Positions 31,727 through 45,270 of a stretch of DNA of 64,000 nt are shown here, piece after piece. The notes beneath the pieces were generated by a model. It ran no database searches. It saw only the letters and a list, made by a program, of their open reading frames with translations, and was not told the DNA's origin. The stretch's first letter is position 1. Each line of letters begins with the position of its first letter. The DNA comes from Gnetum montanum (lineage: Eukaryota > Streptophyta > Gnetopsida > Gnetales > Gnetaceae). Location: positions 212,331 to 276,330 of the forward strand of contig MNCI01002086.1 in the NCBI GenBank assembly GCA_015680685.1, read 5' to 3'. A program made the position numbers and the translations under genes.

Positions 31727-32607
31727 TGATGAGTAGAAAGTATACCTTATGCCCAACCATATGAATTACAAGCATTCATGTGCAATTCGGTTGAATTTTG
31801 TAAACCTTAATTTTATAAGTACACTGGTTCTAGGAAATGAAATCTAATTGTAATGATCATTGTTGTCCCAACTACACTTGTGAAGCTTAGTTGTATGATT
31901 AAGTACAATTGTGGTACATGATTTTTATTATTTTATATTTTATTCACCTACAAGTAACAACAAGTTGAAACTCAATTTATTAACCAATTTAACTAATTTG
32001 ATTGCTAATTAATGACTAATTATCCTAACATACGCATCTAGTTCCACTTTCCATACACATCTTGAACGCATACAACATTGTTGGGCTACCAAGTGTTAAG
32101 CGCTGCTAGGATTTCCAAGCACTACATGTTATGCACAAAGCGGTCGTACTTATGTGTTTAATCTATTTATCTTAATTAGCTAACTAACTAAAGTCTCACT
32201 TATCTTAATTAATTGTGTAATTAATGAAAACAGTAAATGTAGAAATAAATCATTAATCTATTCCAAGTGTTGCAAGGTTTGATTAAAAGGCTTGTTTTTA
32301 TTGCCATTCACACCAGTGTTCTTAGGTACATCAGTGTTTAGATAAAAATTTGTACACTTTCTAACTACTATTGTAGGCACTCAAAAAAATATTCTAACTT
32401 TCAAATGATAAGATTACAAGAGCTCTCCTACAAATTTGACAAGACATGCCCTAAACATGGTAGATGAGCATGTATTTATAGACTTTATTGTGGAGTTGTG
32501 TCGATGGGACCTCATAAATGCAACAAATACTATGTCGATGTGCAACACCACATCGATGGGGACCCATCGACAAGGGCTTATCAGTGTAACACTTTGATGC
32601 TTCATCA
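31727..32607 (-). repeat. Full outer 5' LTR of A (881 bp)
   Basis: TGATGAGTAGAAAG to GCTTCATCA on the plus strand, with TATA at 32473-32481. Followed directly by the target duplication AATGC, so it is the true end of the inserted element. Confidence 0.88.
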
Positions 32608-32612
32608 AATGC
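32608..32612. repeat. Target site duplication of element A, right copy (AATGC)
   Basis: Identical to 8629-8633. Confidence 0.8.
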
Positions 32613-35600
32613 CAATGATAACAACTAGTTGTTGTTAAGTTATTGAGATGATTTGAATAAATGGCATAGAGAATCCTATTCCTCCATCTTCAAAAGAAAA
32701 TTCTTAGCTAAAATGTGAGTGCCCTCTTACTAATATGCCATCAAATTATGGTGATCCTCTAAAAAACTAGATTTCATATGCTTACAATAAACTAAAATGG
32801 ATACTGTAAGGAACATTACTATTATTTATCATCCTTTATTTCAATATGGTTTTCATTTTTCTAATTATTTTTAAAGTTTTAGTGGACTATGGATAATTTG
32901 GAAATATGATTTATGGTCTTTTGTATTTTGGTTTAATCAACATTCTTTCACCATCTAAAATATGGAAAGACCTAACTAGATGTTAATCAATGTCTACGGG
33001 AATCTACAAGTCAAAAACTAAGTTTTATACAAGGGACAATTTTTATTAAATATTCAAAACATTATATATCATATCCTACTTATGATTTCAATTCTATTTT
33101 AAGATTTTTTGAGAAATTAGAAGCCAATGAAATGTCAAAACCCACACTCCTTTATAAAATTCATAGCACATTTAGGTTAAGTTGATATTCATTTTTTAGA
33201 AGAAAATTATACTTGATCAACTTAATATCAAGGCATAGCTAGAGAATTATGTAAGTTGGATCATTTTTATACTTCCATTACATGGTATTAATCCTTTCCC
33301 TTTGCTTTAGCTTATTAGCTCCCTCATACATGAAGGAGGGAAGACTCAATATGAACTATGTCTTAGTTCTTATAGCACTTACAAATATAGTATGATTGAT
33401 AACACCTATTAGTTAATAACTAGAAGCATACTAGTAGGTACATATTAGGGAACATGCATGCATAATGATCCAAGACATACATACCATAACACAAGTTGAC
33501 ATAGTATATCATAATAAGAAAACAAGGATTGATCCTATGTTACACACATCTAGCCTTATGCTCTCACTTCAAAGAGAAGAGATAAGGCTTGAGATAAAAT
33601 TTAAAGACCTATCAACCTACATATCCTTGTGATGTAGTTCACAAGGAATTATTATAATGTAGTTCAATAGGAATTATCATTGATGGTTATGATAGCATGG
33701 AACCCATAAGGATCCCTACACTCATTTAGCCCCTGATTTAGAGGGGAACAACCTTTAAACCATCAAAAATACATGTTTTCTTATACTTTTCCCTATTTGA
33801 AAAAATAAATGTCCTTAGAGCTTAAGCCTTTATTCATTTTCTTTCCAAATTAGAGAGTACATTGGATATTGAGCGAAATCAAAAAGCTAAGAATCCATCC
33901 AACAATTATAGATAAGAAGGACCAACAGCTAGGGTTAATTAACTATAAAGCATGAATGTTGTACTTAACTTGGCATCCAAAAGACCCTAGAAATGTTCAT
34001 GCTATTAGGTCTTCACAATGGAATAAGATCTCAAGCCTCTATTTATCACTAAAATTTTGGCTCCAAACTTAGCAATTTTGTTAATCATGGCTAGGAACAC
34101 AATTTAAGGCTTGGTCATGGTGGGAAACCATTTGCTATGAAACTTCATCACAAGTTGTGATATGTGATCATGAGTCATGGTCAATTCTTGTATGGTTATG
34201 CTATTATAAAATTAGTCATCATCCAAAAATATAGAGAAAAAATCAAGCTGTGTAAAATATGAGTCATGGTAGATATTCTAAATCTCTAGTACTTATGTTG
34301 TACTTTGAATGAGAGACCATAGATAATGGTAATCAGATTCATAAATCATAAGTTGACTACAAGGCATGGTAAAGTCATGATATTTACCATAGATCATGGT
34401 AACATCATGGAATTATAGGAAAAATAGAAAATAAAAAAACAAGAATTTAAACTTATAACTAGAAAAATATATCAATAGAAACATTAAAAACAAGACTTGG
34501 AATATGTCTCAAAATGTCTAAACATGATGGAGGAGGCTTAAATTAGAAGGATAGCATAAAACACTTCTTAAACTAATAATATTTTTGCAACATGAACATA
34601 AACATGAAAAATATGCATAAACCCTTTGAGCCTTACTTAATTGTTCACAAATGCTTCATAAAAATAACATGCAATATGAGAGAACACTTCACTTAATCTA
34701 GAATAGCTTGGAACAAGCTCATGCAATGAAAAAAATCAGATTTTATTTCATATTTTAAGAAAGGGGTTGAAGCCCTCTTTAAATTTTCAACATGCACATG
34801 AAATTAAAGAGAAACTAACTTGAATTTGAAACTTCAGGGTAAATCCTTTGAAATTAAACATAAATCCACTTCAAAATAGTTGAATTCTTCAAATTAAAGA
34901 AAACATAAAGAACCATGCATATAACTTTGAAAACTTGAGAGAACTTAAAACATGAGATATTATGTGAGAAACATATGAATTTCATGTAAATATAAGAAAT
35001 TATGTAAGAAAGATATGTGAGAAATTAAGAGAATAATCCATGAATAAGGATTAACTCTTCAAGATGAGAGAAATATGTTGTAAGAATGCAAGAAAGAAGA
35101 AAAAAGGATGAAGCTAAGAGAGCTTTAACCAAACACTTAAACACTTCAAAAAATATTAAAAGCAAAGGAAAGTGAGAGCTTTACCATTAACTTTAATTAT
35201 CTTGGCAAGTTACAATGGGAGGGATTCACCACTTCTTAAACATTTTTTTGGATGATCTTATCTCTTTTGGGATGGACATCTCATTAAAACTTTTAATCCC
35301 TTCTTTTCCTTTTAGGACTTTTGCTTTCAGCATAACCTTTTATGACCCTTCTTTAGAATAAATAACACTTATAACTCCTATTACATCAAAGGAATATATC
35401 AACATGAAAGTAATAACTACCACTATGTTCTACTTTACTCAACATGAAAGGGAAATGATCATGGAAATTGGAAATACATATTCACACAATTTCTAACATG
35501 TGTAGTATTGGTTAAGGTAGAGAAGGTTTGAAAATTCTAGAAACCTTTATACTTAGAGAAAAATCTATTCTCTCAACATGCACATTGGTTTTCTATCACT

Positions 35601-36069
35601 TGTAGTGATGAAAGGGAATAGAGTCAATCCTTTGCATCACAATAAATGCTACCATATAACTTGGGAAACTCACTTCTCATGCATAGTAGAAGTCTATCAC
35701 TAACATATAACTTGGGACTTTGGCCTTAACATGAAATCATCCAATACTCCTTAATTGAGAGGGAACACATTGGTTCTCCACCTCTTAAAAGTGGTTCATC
35801 ATGAATTCACTTAATCATTAAATGTTTTTTATAGGTAACACTATGATCCTTTTTCACAAGTGAGGCACCAAGATGTTTATCCTTGTAGGTTCAAAAAGAT
35901 ATATCAATGTGATTATTTACATAAAATTTATAAACAAACTCTTTTTATGTCTAAGAGAATGCAAATCCTACTAGATATCTTCCTCTGAAGATGTGCTTTA
36001 CCAATGTATCAAAACCTCTACTTTTTGTTCAAGATCACATCAATGGAAATTTGCAATGGGTTGCATCCA
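32613..36069. other. AT-rich region, no gene recognised
   Basis: No open frame with a recognisable product and no clear LTR ends. Its right part is probably the 3' noncoding end of element D. The word TCATGGT or GCATGGT recurs five times at 34110-34400. Confidence 0.5.
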
Positions 36070-37600
36070 TCATGCATGTACTATCTCAATGCTTAGAGAT
36101 CCATGAAATCTCATCTCTTTTGGATCAACATCTTTAGGATTAAACATTTTTAACATTGGAACATGGAACACTAGATGATACTTTAATAGATATGATGAAA
36201 AGTATATCTTGTACACAATTTTGTTTATATCAGAAAGAACCTTGAAGGAACCATCACACCCTTCTTTGGTATCATCTACCCAACATAATGCATTTTTAAG
36301 AAAGCCCATTTACCAGCTTCAAATTGTAATGGTTTTTGCTTCTATCAACATACTTTTTCATATGATGAATAGACTTTCCTAGGTATAACTTTATCATAGG
36401 GACTTGATCCATTCATGACTTCACAAACTCATCTAAAAAAGGATTTTATCCTTGTTATGAGGTTTCCAACAATTGAGGTACAACCAATTACCTCTCTAAG
36501 GGTAACTTTGCTAGAGAAATTCCCATGGCAAAGGAATTTTAAATGTTTTAACTAGACTGTACCACAACTAACAAAGTTACATAGTTGGTTTAATAAAACT
36601 AGATAAAATGCCTCAAGTGCTTCTTTAAAACTCAAGTCACACACTCCATCTAACCATCTATTTGGAAATGATATCCTAAATACATATACAACTTAGTACC
36701 CATCATCTCAAATAACTTCAGTTATAAAATCTCGCATAAAATGAGAATCTCAATTAGACACAATGATTATGGAAAATCTGAGCTACTAAACCACATACTC
36801 AAAGAATAAAGTTGCCACATTTTTAGTCATGCAAGAGGTTGAACATGGAATGAAAATGACACACTTTAAAAATTTGTTCGCAACTACAAGAATACTTGAA
36901 AATTGTTGTTCTATGATAAGCTTGGTGATAAAATCCATGGAAATAAATATCCACAGAAGCTTTGGAATTTACAATGGTTGAAACAAGATCTATTATCTCT
37001 TACTAAAAGTCTTGTCTTGTTGACACACTAAACAACTTGACATAAAGTGCATCACACAAACCCTCAAATTTGGCCAATGTAATTTCCACTTCATCCATGC
37101 TACTATTCTTTTAGAAAAATCATAAACGAATCCACATCACTCCATAAGTTGCTTCATGTGACCCATCTATATATATTCCATGACCATCTTAATCATGCTT
37201 ATGTGTGTCCCTAGATCCCACCCCTACTTGCTAGCAAGCCTAGTGGTAGGTAGGGGTGGAACCCAAAGATACATGTTTAAATAATATAAAAAATATTTTA
37301 TGTGTTAATTAGCCTAGGTAGAACAGTGATACACACTTGTAATAATAAGTGCAATTTTGAGTGTTTGATTTAATTCTTTTATAAATTCCTTATTTATTAT
37401 CAAATGTACTTAGAATTTTTTTACCTCATGCACTTACTTGAGCACTATGTATGGCCATGTATGTATGCCATACATAATTGCATCTGCTATGCATCTACTA
37501 CATATAAGATGTGGATTATTATATCGTGTGTTGTTCATTTATTCCTTGAATGACCTACCTAAAGAGTTTTATGACATGTATCTATGATTTAAGAATATAA
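36070..37600 (-). pseudogene. Integrase of element D (chromovirus-type Ty3/gypsy), broken
   Basis: The C-terminal part at 36070-36309 is open: FKVLSDINKIVYKIYFSS, then YHLVFHVPMLKMFNP, the typical end of a chromovirus integrase (the usual form being YRL-LP--L---H-VFHVS-L). Upstream near 36620-36780 the minus strand reads, with shifts, a core segment (IIVSN-DSHF, LFEMMGTKLYMYLGYHFQIDG), aligning with the catalytic core up to the HPQTDG motif. No chromodomain could be confirmed. Confidence 0.75.
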
Positions 37601-37819
37601 ATCACTCTAGTTTAGAACATAGATTATGTTGTGTTTATACATGATCAAATCATTTACTTCATTATAATTCAACATATCACCACATCTGACTAGCTTCAAA
37701 AACTCCTAAGCATGTTCATCATGTATAGTTTATCTTAAATTTTCTTCCTAAGTTCATGGTTGGTGACTATCCAAGAGTTATTGAATCGGTTCATTAATTC
37801 CATTGAACACACCTAATGA

Positions 37820-38960
37820 CACTAACTTAATGCATCAACCACCATATTTTCCCTACCTAGGTGATATATGAACTAAAAATTGAACTCTTAAAACAAGCTC
37901 AACTAACTTGCTTGCTTGAGCTTTAATTTGAAATAAGTGAGCATGTAGCTTGTGGTAAAGTATTCTATTTTTAATACCACATGACCACCTAAGAGATAGC
38001 ATCACCATGTGCAAAGATAGTGCACAATGAAAAATGTCTCCTTTTCATGCACTAGCCACAACTATTCTATGGGATTTAGCTTCTTTGACTTGTAAATAAC
38101 TAGATGATTTCTTTGCAAGAGAACACTTTTAATTGCCTTATTTAAAGCATAAACATGAACTTCTAATGGCTTTGAAAAGTTAGAAAGGGTCAACATAGAT
38201 TAAATTGTAAGAGTTATCTTAATCTTATCAAATGCCTTTTGATACTTATCATCCCCTTCCTTCTTTTCCAAACTGGTTAGGGCTACTATGATATCTAAGA
38301 ACCCTTTACCAAACCTAGAAATTATCATACCTCATGTGCATCCTTTTTAATAGGAAACCTTTAAATGACTTCTATCTTCTTAGGATCTAGTTTCATCTTA
38401 CCTCTAATAATGATATGACTAAGAAACTTCAACTCTACTTTTCCAGACTTGTACTTCTTTCACTTGACATACAACATATGCTCTCACAATTTAAAGAACA
38501 TCAACTCAAGTGTTGAATTTTTTTTTCATAGAGTAAGAATACACAAGGATGTCATCAAGATATATAATCATAAACTTATCAAGGTACTAGTGGAACACCT
38601 TGTCCATTAATGTGTAAAAGATACATGGTAGTCTCTTCTTGAATGAAAATAATTGACTTCATGCCCTTATATCACTTCAAGGGGTATAAAATCAACTTTA
38701 ATGTTAAGTAAGAAAATTTCAATTGAAGTAAAAAGGTTGGTATAGTTTCCCTAGAAAAAGAGAAACCTTTTCTTTTTTAAATTAGGTTGCATGAACATCT
38801 ATAAGTCTTTGTCGAATCCATAGGAAAGTAGCAATTTATTTTAGTAATTAAACCCTAGAACCACTAATGGTGGGGGTAGCAACACACTTAGTCAACATTT
38901 TAAAAGCCTATTATCTCCTAAGGAGACATGGAGAATACAAATATTTGGAATTAATTCAAA
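37820..38960 (-). pseudogene. Reverse transcriptase and RNase H of element D, broken
   Basis: RT: TLMDKVFH, then YLDKFMIIYLDDILVYS near 38540-38620, with the YLDD catalytic motif. RNase H near 37830-38190: SKKLNPIE, VHEKETFFIVHYLCTW, CYLLGG, then GRENMVVDALS. These are standard Ty3/gypsy signatures and are distinct from the FMDD motif in A and B. Stops in every few dozen codons. Confidence 0.82.
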
Positions 38961-41900
38961 GAGTGGGTAAATTCACTATCACCACTTGAGTCACAAAAGA
39001 AATCAAATTATACTTATATGAATGGTACTTCATGTATCATTGAATGATACCTACAATCCCTAAAAAATTTAGAACATGACCTTTAATCTTCATCTAAAAA
39101 TGCTTAGTTCCTAGATGTGGGTGTCGCCCCTATACCAATCCTTTAGACCTTCATTTTTCATACAATAGGTTTCAACTATTGATAAAAGCCCATAAGCATA
39201 GAGTTATTAGATCTATAATAAGTTGGGACTTCCAAAATCTTCCTTATCTCAACCACTCAGGAAGAATGCAACCATAAGTTTCTTACAAGTTGTTGTACTT
39301 TGAGGTTTGTGGGACATGCTAGTGGAGCACTAGTTGAACTTAAGATTGTAATCCACATGTAAACTATCACAACACTATACCCCGAATTTGGTATGTAAGA
39401 ATAAATTGATTTACTCTTTCCTTATAGTTTATGGCTTGATATTTACTTGGATTATGGGTATACTAGGGTACTATCATCATTTTTCTATTACAAGGCTAAC
39501 TAATTTCAAGGTGAGGCAACCTACATTTTAGAAGATGCATGAGTCCAAATGCTTTATTTTTGTGACTAACCCTACAATCATGTTATTGTGTAATAGGCTA
39601 AGATTTTAGCCTCCATAAGATATATTTGATATAACTAAATAACTATTTAAATCTATTATTTCCATTACCACTGAAGTGGATGTCTCTTAGTCTTCTTCTC
39701 CTAACCAAAAAAACCTATCAATTTGAGAAGGAACACATACCAGCTCAAACCATACATAAAACTACAAGAAGCTTTCTTTTTCTTAGAGTAGAAATCCTAG
39801 GGACCATTAGAATCTCCACAAAAGAACAAAAGAATGTAACTAGAAGATTGACATTGGACAAAAAATACTTATTTTTTCAATGTATAAAAAAGACTTCATA
39901 AACTCAATTAATCATGAAATAATAGTTCACAATAATTGCCCATCATGAAATAACCTAGGCTTCTCTTTGATAAGAACCTTTCCTTCTTTTATGTCTTAAG
40001 TAATTCACTTCATTATTCAACAAGAAATCAATGATCCAACCAACAACAATGTGAATAAGAGAGCAAGGTCATAGAAACTACATTATATGAATGACTAATA
40101 GATATATATATATACTTGGAAATCCCCAACCTTATCCTTACTTATGCATGTCTATAATGAATCAATTAATTTGTCATAGTAGAGAGAAAAATGGTTCATA
40201 GACCATATTTAAGCTTTGGAGAAATATCCTCAATAGTGAGGAGTATACATGCATGTTTTAATAAGAACACTAAAAAATCCTAATTTAACTATGTAAGATA
40301 GTCAACATACAATTGAGTAACTAAATTGAGATATTTACTTATATTCTAGATAAAGCTCATAATCTACAAGAACATTATATGGTGTGGATAAAAGAAGGAA
40401 GACTAAAAGATCTAATAGGTATAAAATTCAATTCTATTTGAGAAGCTAAGAATTTACTAGGAATTCTAGATTGAAAAAGGGGTGGTTCTAAATATGGTGC
40501 TGAAGGACTTAAATCAATATGAATGAAATAAGAATCAAATTGGTCTTATTTGCTTAGTCCATTCTTATCCATCAATCACTTACTAACCTTGTCAGCTTAA
40601 AGAATAATGCTAATGAAAACTAACTAACCATAATAGAAATTGATTAACCAACCTTTAGACCTAAGAACATAAATCAATCACCTCATTACAATCCCATTTA
40701 CTTATAATAAGATAAGAGACTTTATAGGGTTGAGTTTTCTCCCCATATGATTTCTAACTCCTTGCTACATTAAGATATCTATAAGTAAATATTAAAATAT
40801 TTGTGCATTGTGAATTCTCTATTTTGGTCAAAATTTTAAGGTTTAAAATGTTTAAGAAATGAATTCCAATTTTGAAACATGATGTGAAATGTTGAGATAA
40901 AAAATAAAAAATATATTAATAGAACAATGATCTCACTAATTTATATTTTATATTTTTCAAATTTATGAACATTACTACTTTGAATCTACCTTGTTTTCAA
41001 GTTTTCTCAAGTCACCTGCATCATTTGCAAGAATATTTAGGTTTTTATTACCTAAAAATAGTGAAAATTATAATATAAATTTATTTTTATATATACATGT
41101 CTCCTCTCATTAGCATTGTCCCTTACATTTTTAAATTTCACTTCACATCTCAATGATGATTCATTTTGCCTATCCAAAGTTTCCAAGTATATGATCCTTA
41201 TAACACACATAGTAAAGTATAGATCATTAACATTATTAATTTTGACACTTTTTCTAGGAATTTTAATGGAAGGCAACATCAAATCCAAAAATACAACTAC
41301 ATAAAGTCATGGATTGGTCACAAAAAATGTGGCAGTTATCCTTAGAAAAGAAAAATAACTAGATAGAAAAAGAACGAAACACAAAAAATGGGATGGCTTG
41401 GTTCCCACTAGATCTTTATCTAGCCTCATATAAATTAAGATCAAACTAAAAAATATAAAAGTAATGTGTGTCCTACCACATCTAGTAATAAAAAACTATA
41501 AACACAAGCATGTACCTTACAAGTAAAGGATAATAAAATTCTAATCAATATGTAAAATTCCATTAGAACAATTCCAAAAGAGAAAGTATCTCACCAAGAG
41601 TTCACTTGGCCAAAATAATAAATGCACAATAACTTTGAAATTGATTTCCCTGAGGGGCAAACCGCCAGCTACCAAATGTTAGAGAATGAAGATTGTATAA
41701 GTCTTCAAGGATCTCCTTCTCTTCTTGGGCTCTTTAATATCATATGACAAAGGAGTATGATATTCCTAATATTTTAACATTTTAAGGGAAGGAAAAAGCA
41801 CAACTACAAATAAGAAAGATGGATCTACCCTTGTAGATAAGAGAGACAAGTTAATCCCTATATCTAGGAGGAAGCTAATATGGTCATGTGGCCTAAGGAA

Positions 41901-43284
41901 GGATATCACAAAATCTTTAGAAAATAAATTTTAAGCTGGTTGAGTAAGTTGTTATTGATAAAATTGTAGTTAATTACTATTCTCCATAGGCTTTGCCTAA
42001 TTCAACTTAGTTAGAATGATAATTAACTTATTCACCTAGTTTATTGGCTAATGAGCCTCAACTCCAAGATCTTTGTATTTTAATTTGAGGATTAAAGAGT
42101 TTCATTTACTTTTGAACTTAATCTAGTTTACCTCATATGCCCTCTACAATGACATCTAGACACAAAATCTTGTAAGAATCATCCTAGAAATACTTGTTGT
42201 AACATTGTTAGGTTTAATTAGTTTCCCAAAGCCTCTAACTACCTATTCCAATCTATTGTTCTTCTAGAAATTCATAGGATAGTTTTGGATACAAACCTAG
42301 ATAGGGATTCTCTAGAATAGATTAGGATTAGATTATGCCCTTAGATGTCATATTAAAAGGTCAAGCCAATGAGTACTAAACAACCAAGGACCCTCAACAA
42401 TAGCCTTGTCCTCTACCTCAACAAAAGTAAAGTTGAAGCAAAGCAATCCTACATGTAATACATTTTCTTTTGGAACTTCACCTTTTTGTAAGTTCCCAAA
42501 TTAATACTTTTATCCTTTTGGCTTTACTTTACAATTCTTTCTATTTCATTTTTAGACATCTTCAAACAATATATTTATATCTTTTTAAGGATTTAGATGG
42601 CTCATTTTCCTTGTTCATACTATGTTTTATAACTACTTTCTTACACCTTATATATGTTTATGTGTGTGTATTGTAAGTAGGTATAACATTTTTCCTTTAC
42701 GACTCATACCTTTTAGCTAAATAAGTTTATAAAAATAATGGTTAAGAAATGGTAACCAAGATTAAGATCCAACACATTATTATTTTTAATGGTAGAATGA
42801 CTCATGCCCTATCTTGGAATTTCTAATTATATTTATATTTTGGAAATTTATGTATTCTTTTGTTAGAGGCATTAGGTTTTAGATTTACTAAAATTACTTA
42901 TGCATAATCTCTAGTTGTAGATAAGTTAGGTTTACATCCAAGGTCAATTACTATTATCATTACATTTATTTTATTTTTCTCTTAATTCTTGAAAATGTTT
43001 AGCTTGAGGATTTCTATGTGATGCATTATTGTAAAGGGTTATTACCTAGAGGCTTCATACTCATCCCACTCAATGAAATTCTAGAAGGGCTAGTAAACTA
43101 GTGAAAGCCTAATTTCTTTTCAAGTAGTTATGCCCAAGCTCAAACCTAAGGCTTACAACTTGAAAAATAAGTACCTTACCATCATTTCATGTAACGTCCT
43201 CTACATTATGCATTATTCTTTAACGTAAAATTGTTGATATATCAAATGTTTTATTTTAACAATTTTACTTTAAATAATTTTTTT
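38961..43284. other. AT-rich region, probable 5' part of element D, not resolved
   Basis: No gag or protease domain could be read. At 41660-41676 the sequence GCCAGCTACCAAATGTTAG looks like a reversed primer site followed by an LTR start (TGTTAG), which would place the 5' LTR of D from about 41675 rightward, but no matching LTR was found near 33-36 kb. Confidence 0.35.
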
Positions 43285-43289
43285 TCTAG
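43285..43289. repeat. Target site duplication of element B, left copy (TCTAG)
   Basis: The right copy at 54495-54499 is CCTAG; one C>T difference. Confidence 0.82.
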
Positions 43290-44201
43290 TGATGAGCAGT
43301 GAGTAGATACTGCACACAATCATATGAATCACTAAGAGTTCATGTGAAATCCTATTAAATTCCATAGACTTATAACCTTCTAAGTACACTAGTGTCTAGG
43401 AAGTGAAACTAACTATTGTAGTTGTTGTCTTCCCAATTACACTTTTGAAATGTAAAGGTATGGTTAAGTGTAACTAAGGCATATGCTTTTTATAATTTTT
43501 ATGTTTTGTGTTTAAGGTTGCCTAAGGATAAGAAATAATGAATAAAATAAAATAATTAAATTGCTAATTTAATCTAACTAGCTACACCTAACTAATCCTA
43601 ACATAAGCATCCATTCCCACTTGTTGTACACATCTTGAAGATGTTTAATGCTACTAGGTTACCAAATGTTAAGCATTATTGGGATTACCAAGCATCAAAT
43701 GTATGCTCAAAGTGGTCATACTTATGTGCTTAAATAATCACTATTTAATGTAGCTTAATTTAGCTTCAATTATTATTTAATTACATAAAGCATTAAAGGA
43801 AATTGCATAAAACATTGAATGCATGAATAAACAATTAATGTATTTCAAAGTGCTGCAAGGTTTATCAAAAAGCTCATCTTTATCACCACACACACTACCA
43901 TGCTTAGGTACAACAGTGATCAAATAAAGATCCATACACTCTTTGACTCCTGCAGTAAGCACTTAGAAAAATATTTTAACTTTCAAATGAAAAAATTGCA
44001 AGAGTTCCACTACAACGATGAAAAAAGAAGCCATAAACATGGTAGGTGAGAATGTATTTATAGGAAAAAATAGACATTGCATTGACAAGGCTACATCAAC
44101 ACATCAAATCCCACATCAACGTAGCTACATCGATGAGGTCATGTTGATGGGGCCACATCGATGAGGCCTTGTCAATGTAACCCAGAAAATATGACTAATC
44201 A
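43290..44201 (-). repeat. 3' LTR of element B (912 bp)
   Basis: Plus strand TGATGAGCAGTG to GACTAATCA. TATA box at 44055-44063. Between 44085 and 44180 the words CATCGATGAGGTC, TTGATGGGGCC and CATCGATGAGGCC form a U3 repeat cluster. Confidence 0.92.
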
Positions 44202-44458
44202 TACCCTCATGACTAAATGAAAACTCATCCTCAAGTGAAGAAAAGGAAGACAAAGTTTCTTACAGAATTTTAGAAAGGTATGGTATTATTGACTATCTAC
44301 TGACATACATAAATACAACAATACACATGAATAAATCCTAAGTGCCTAAGTGTATGAAATTATAATCTTTACAAAATTTTGACATTCAAGAAAACAAAAT
44401 TGAACACCAATATAAAAATGACAAACACAATTTCTCTGATGACATGAAGAAAAAAAGT

Positions 44459-45270
44459 TTAAATGGTCCCATCCAGTGGAGGCTCTTGAGGCTTCGAAGG
44501 ACCTTCTCTTGCTTTAGGTGCACATGGTGGTTGAGGTAGTTGTGGTTGTCCTATGATAGTTGCAGCTTCTAGTGGAAGATAGAAGATGTCCAAAAATGCC
44601 TTCATCTTCTCCTCCTTACTTCTGGGATAATTCACATTCCACACCACATTGCAAATGTGGATCAATGTGGAAACATCCCAAGGATATGGCATTGCATGAA
44701 AAAACTTCTTCTTTGCCTCTGGGTTTGCTTGTGTAGAAATCTCTACCAAATTTGTTTCAATATCAAGCAACCCCAAGGCTTGTGCAATAGCTTCCACTAA
44801 GTAGGACACTTGAATGTCCTTGATCTTCATAGTGGTTTCCATCCACCTATTATTTCAAAAGATATATATCTCTCCCAGGTACCACTCCCCACTAGAAGTG
44901 AGGATTGGCCACATGGGAGAGTTCTACAAATACATCTTGACTTCTGGTGGAGCATGTTCTAAGAATGGTCCAAAGTTAGATTCTTGGAGAACTAAATGTT
45001 GGATGTCATGAGGCTTAATTTGATCAAGGTAGGCTTGAGTCAATGTGACCTTAAGTCTTGGCACCTCATCTTGATGGGATTGTTTAGTTATGGTCACTTC
45101 CTCAGGAATCTATTAGAAAAATTCCACATTGAGCTCCTCCTGAAGAGGTCCCATCACATGAGTTTCTACTGTCTGTTCTTGGCCTTACTCTTGCTACTCC
45201 CTTCTAGCTCTAGGTCATTTTTCCCTTGGTTAAGATGGTCCTCCTTTCTACGAGCATTTTGGTCTAGGTA
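44459..45270 (-). pseudogene. ORF3 of element B, internally deleted
   Basis: Open for 127 codons at 44459-44842 (METTMKIKDIQVSYLVEAIA, then ALGLLDIETNLVEIS), ending in a Pro-rich tail (PQLPQPPCAPKAREGPSKPQ). The frame continues upstream with three stops to a Lys-rich start near 45270 (KEDHLNQGKND). Compared with A, about 1.9 kb coding for a Lys/Glu-rich middle is missing: PEAKKK joins directly to the FHAMPYPWDV segment. The frame is kept across the join, so the short form may have been a working variant. Function unknown. Confidence 0.6.

Larger units (their letters stand above)
8634..32607 (-). mobile_element. Element A: Athila-like Ty3/gypsy retrotransposon with nested insertion
   Basis: A minus-strand element, about 24 kb in the window, of which 9.8 kb is the later insertion P at 18468-28283. 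Order in element sense: LTR 32607-31727, tRNA-Asp copy, truncated LTR, primer site 30882, gag, [P], protease, RT-RNase H, integrase, noncoding gap, ORF3, 3' LTR 9527-8634. LTRs are bounded by TGATGAG/CTCATCA-type ends and the whole is flanked by AATGC. The Athila group is indicated by the tRNA-Asp primer site, the DLGSNVNLI protease motif, the FMDD RT motif and an extra ORF after integrase. All genes carry stops. Confidence 0.88.

Noticed and set aside
36070-39000. An endogenous pararetrovirus instead of an LTR element
   Set aside because: Integrase C-terminus and core are present after RNase H, which pararetroviruses lack, and no movement or coat protein is seen.
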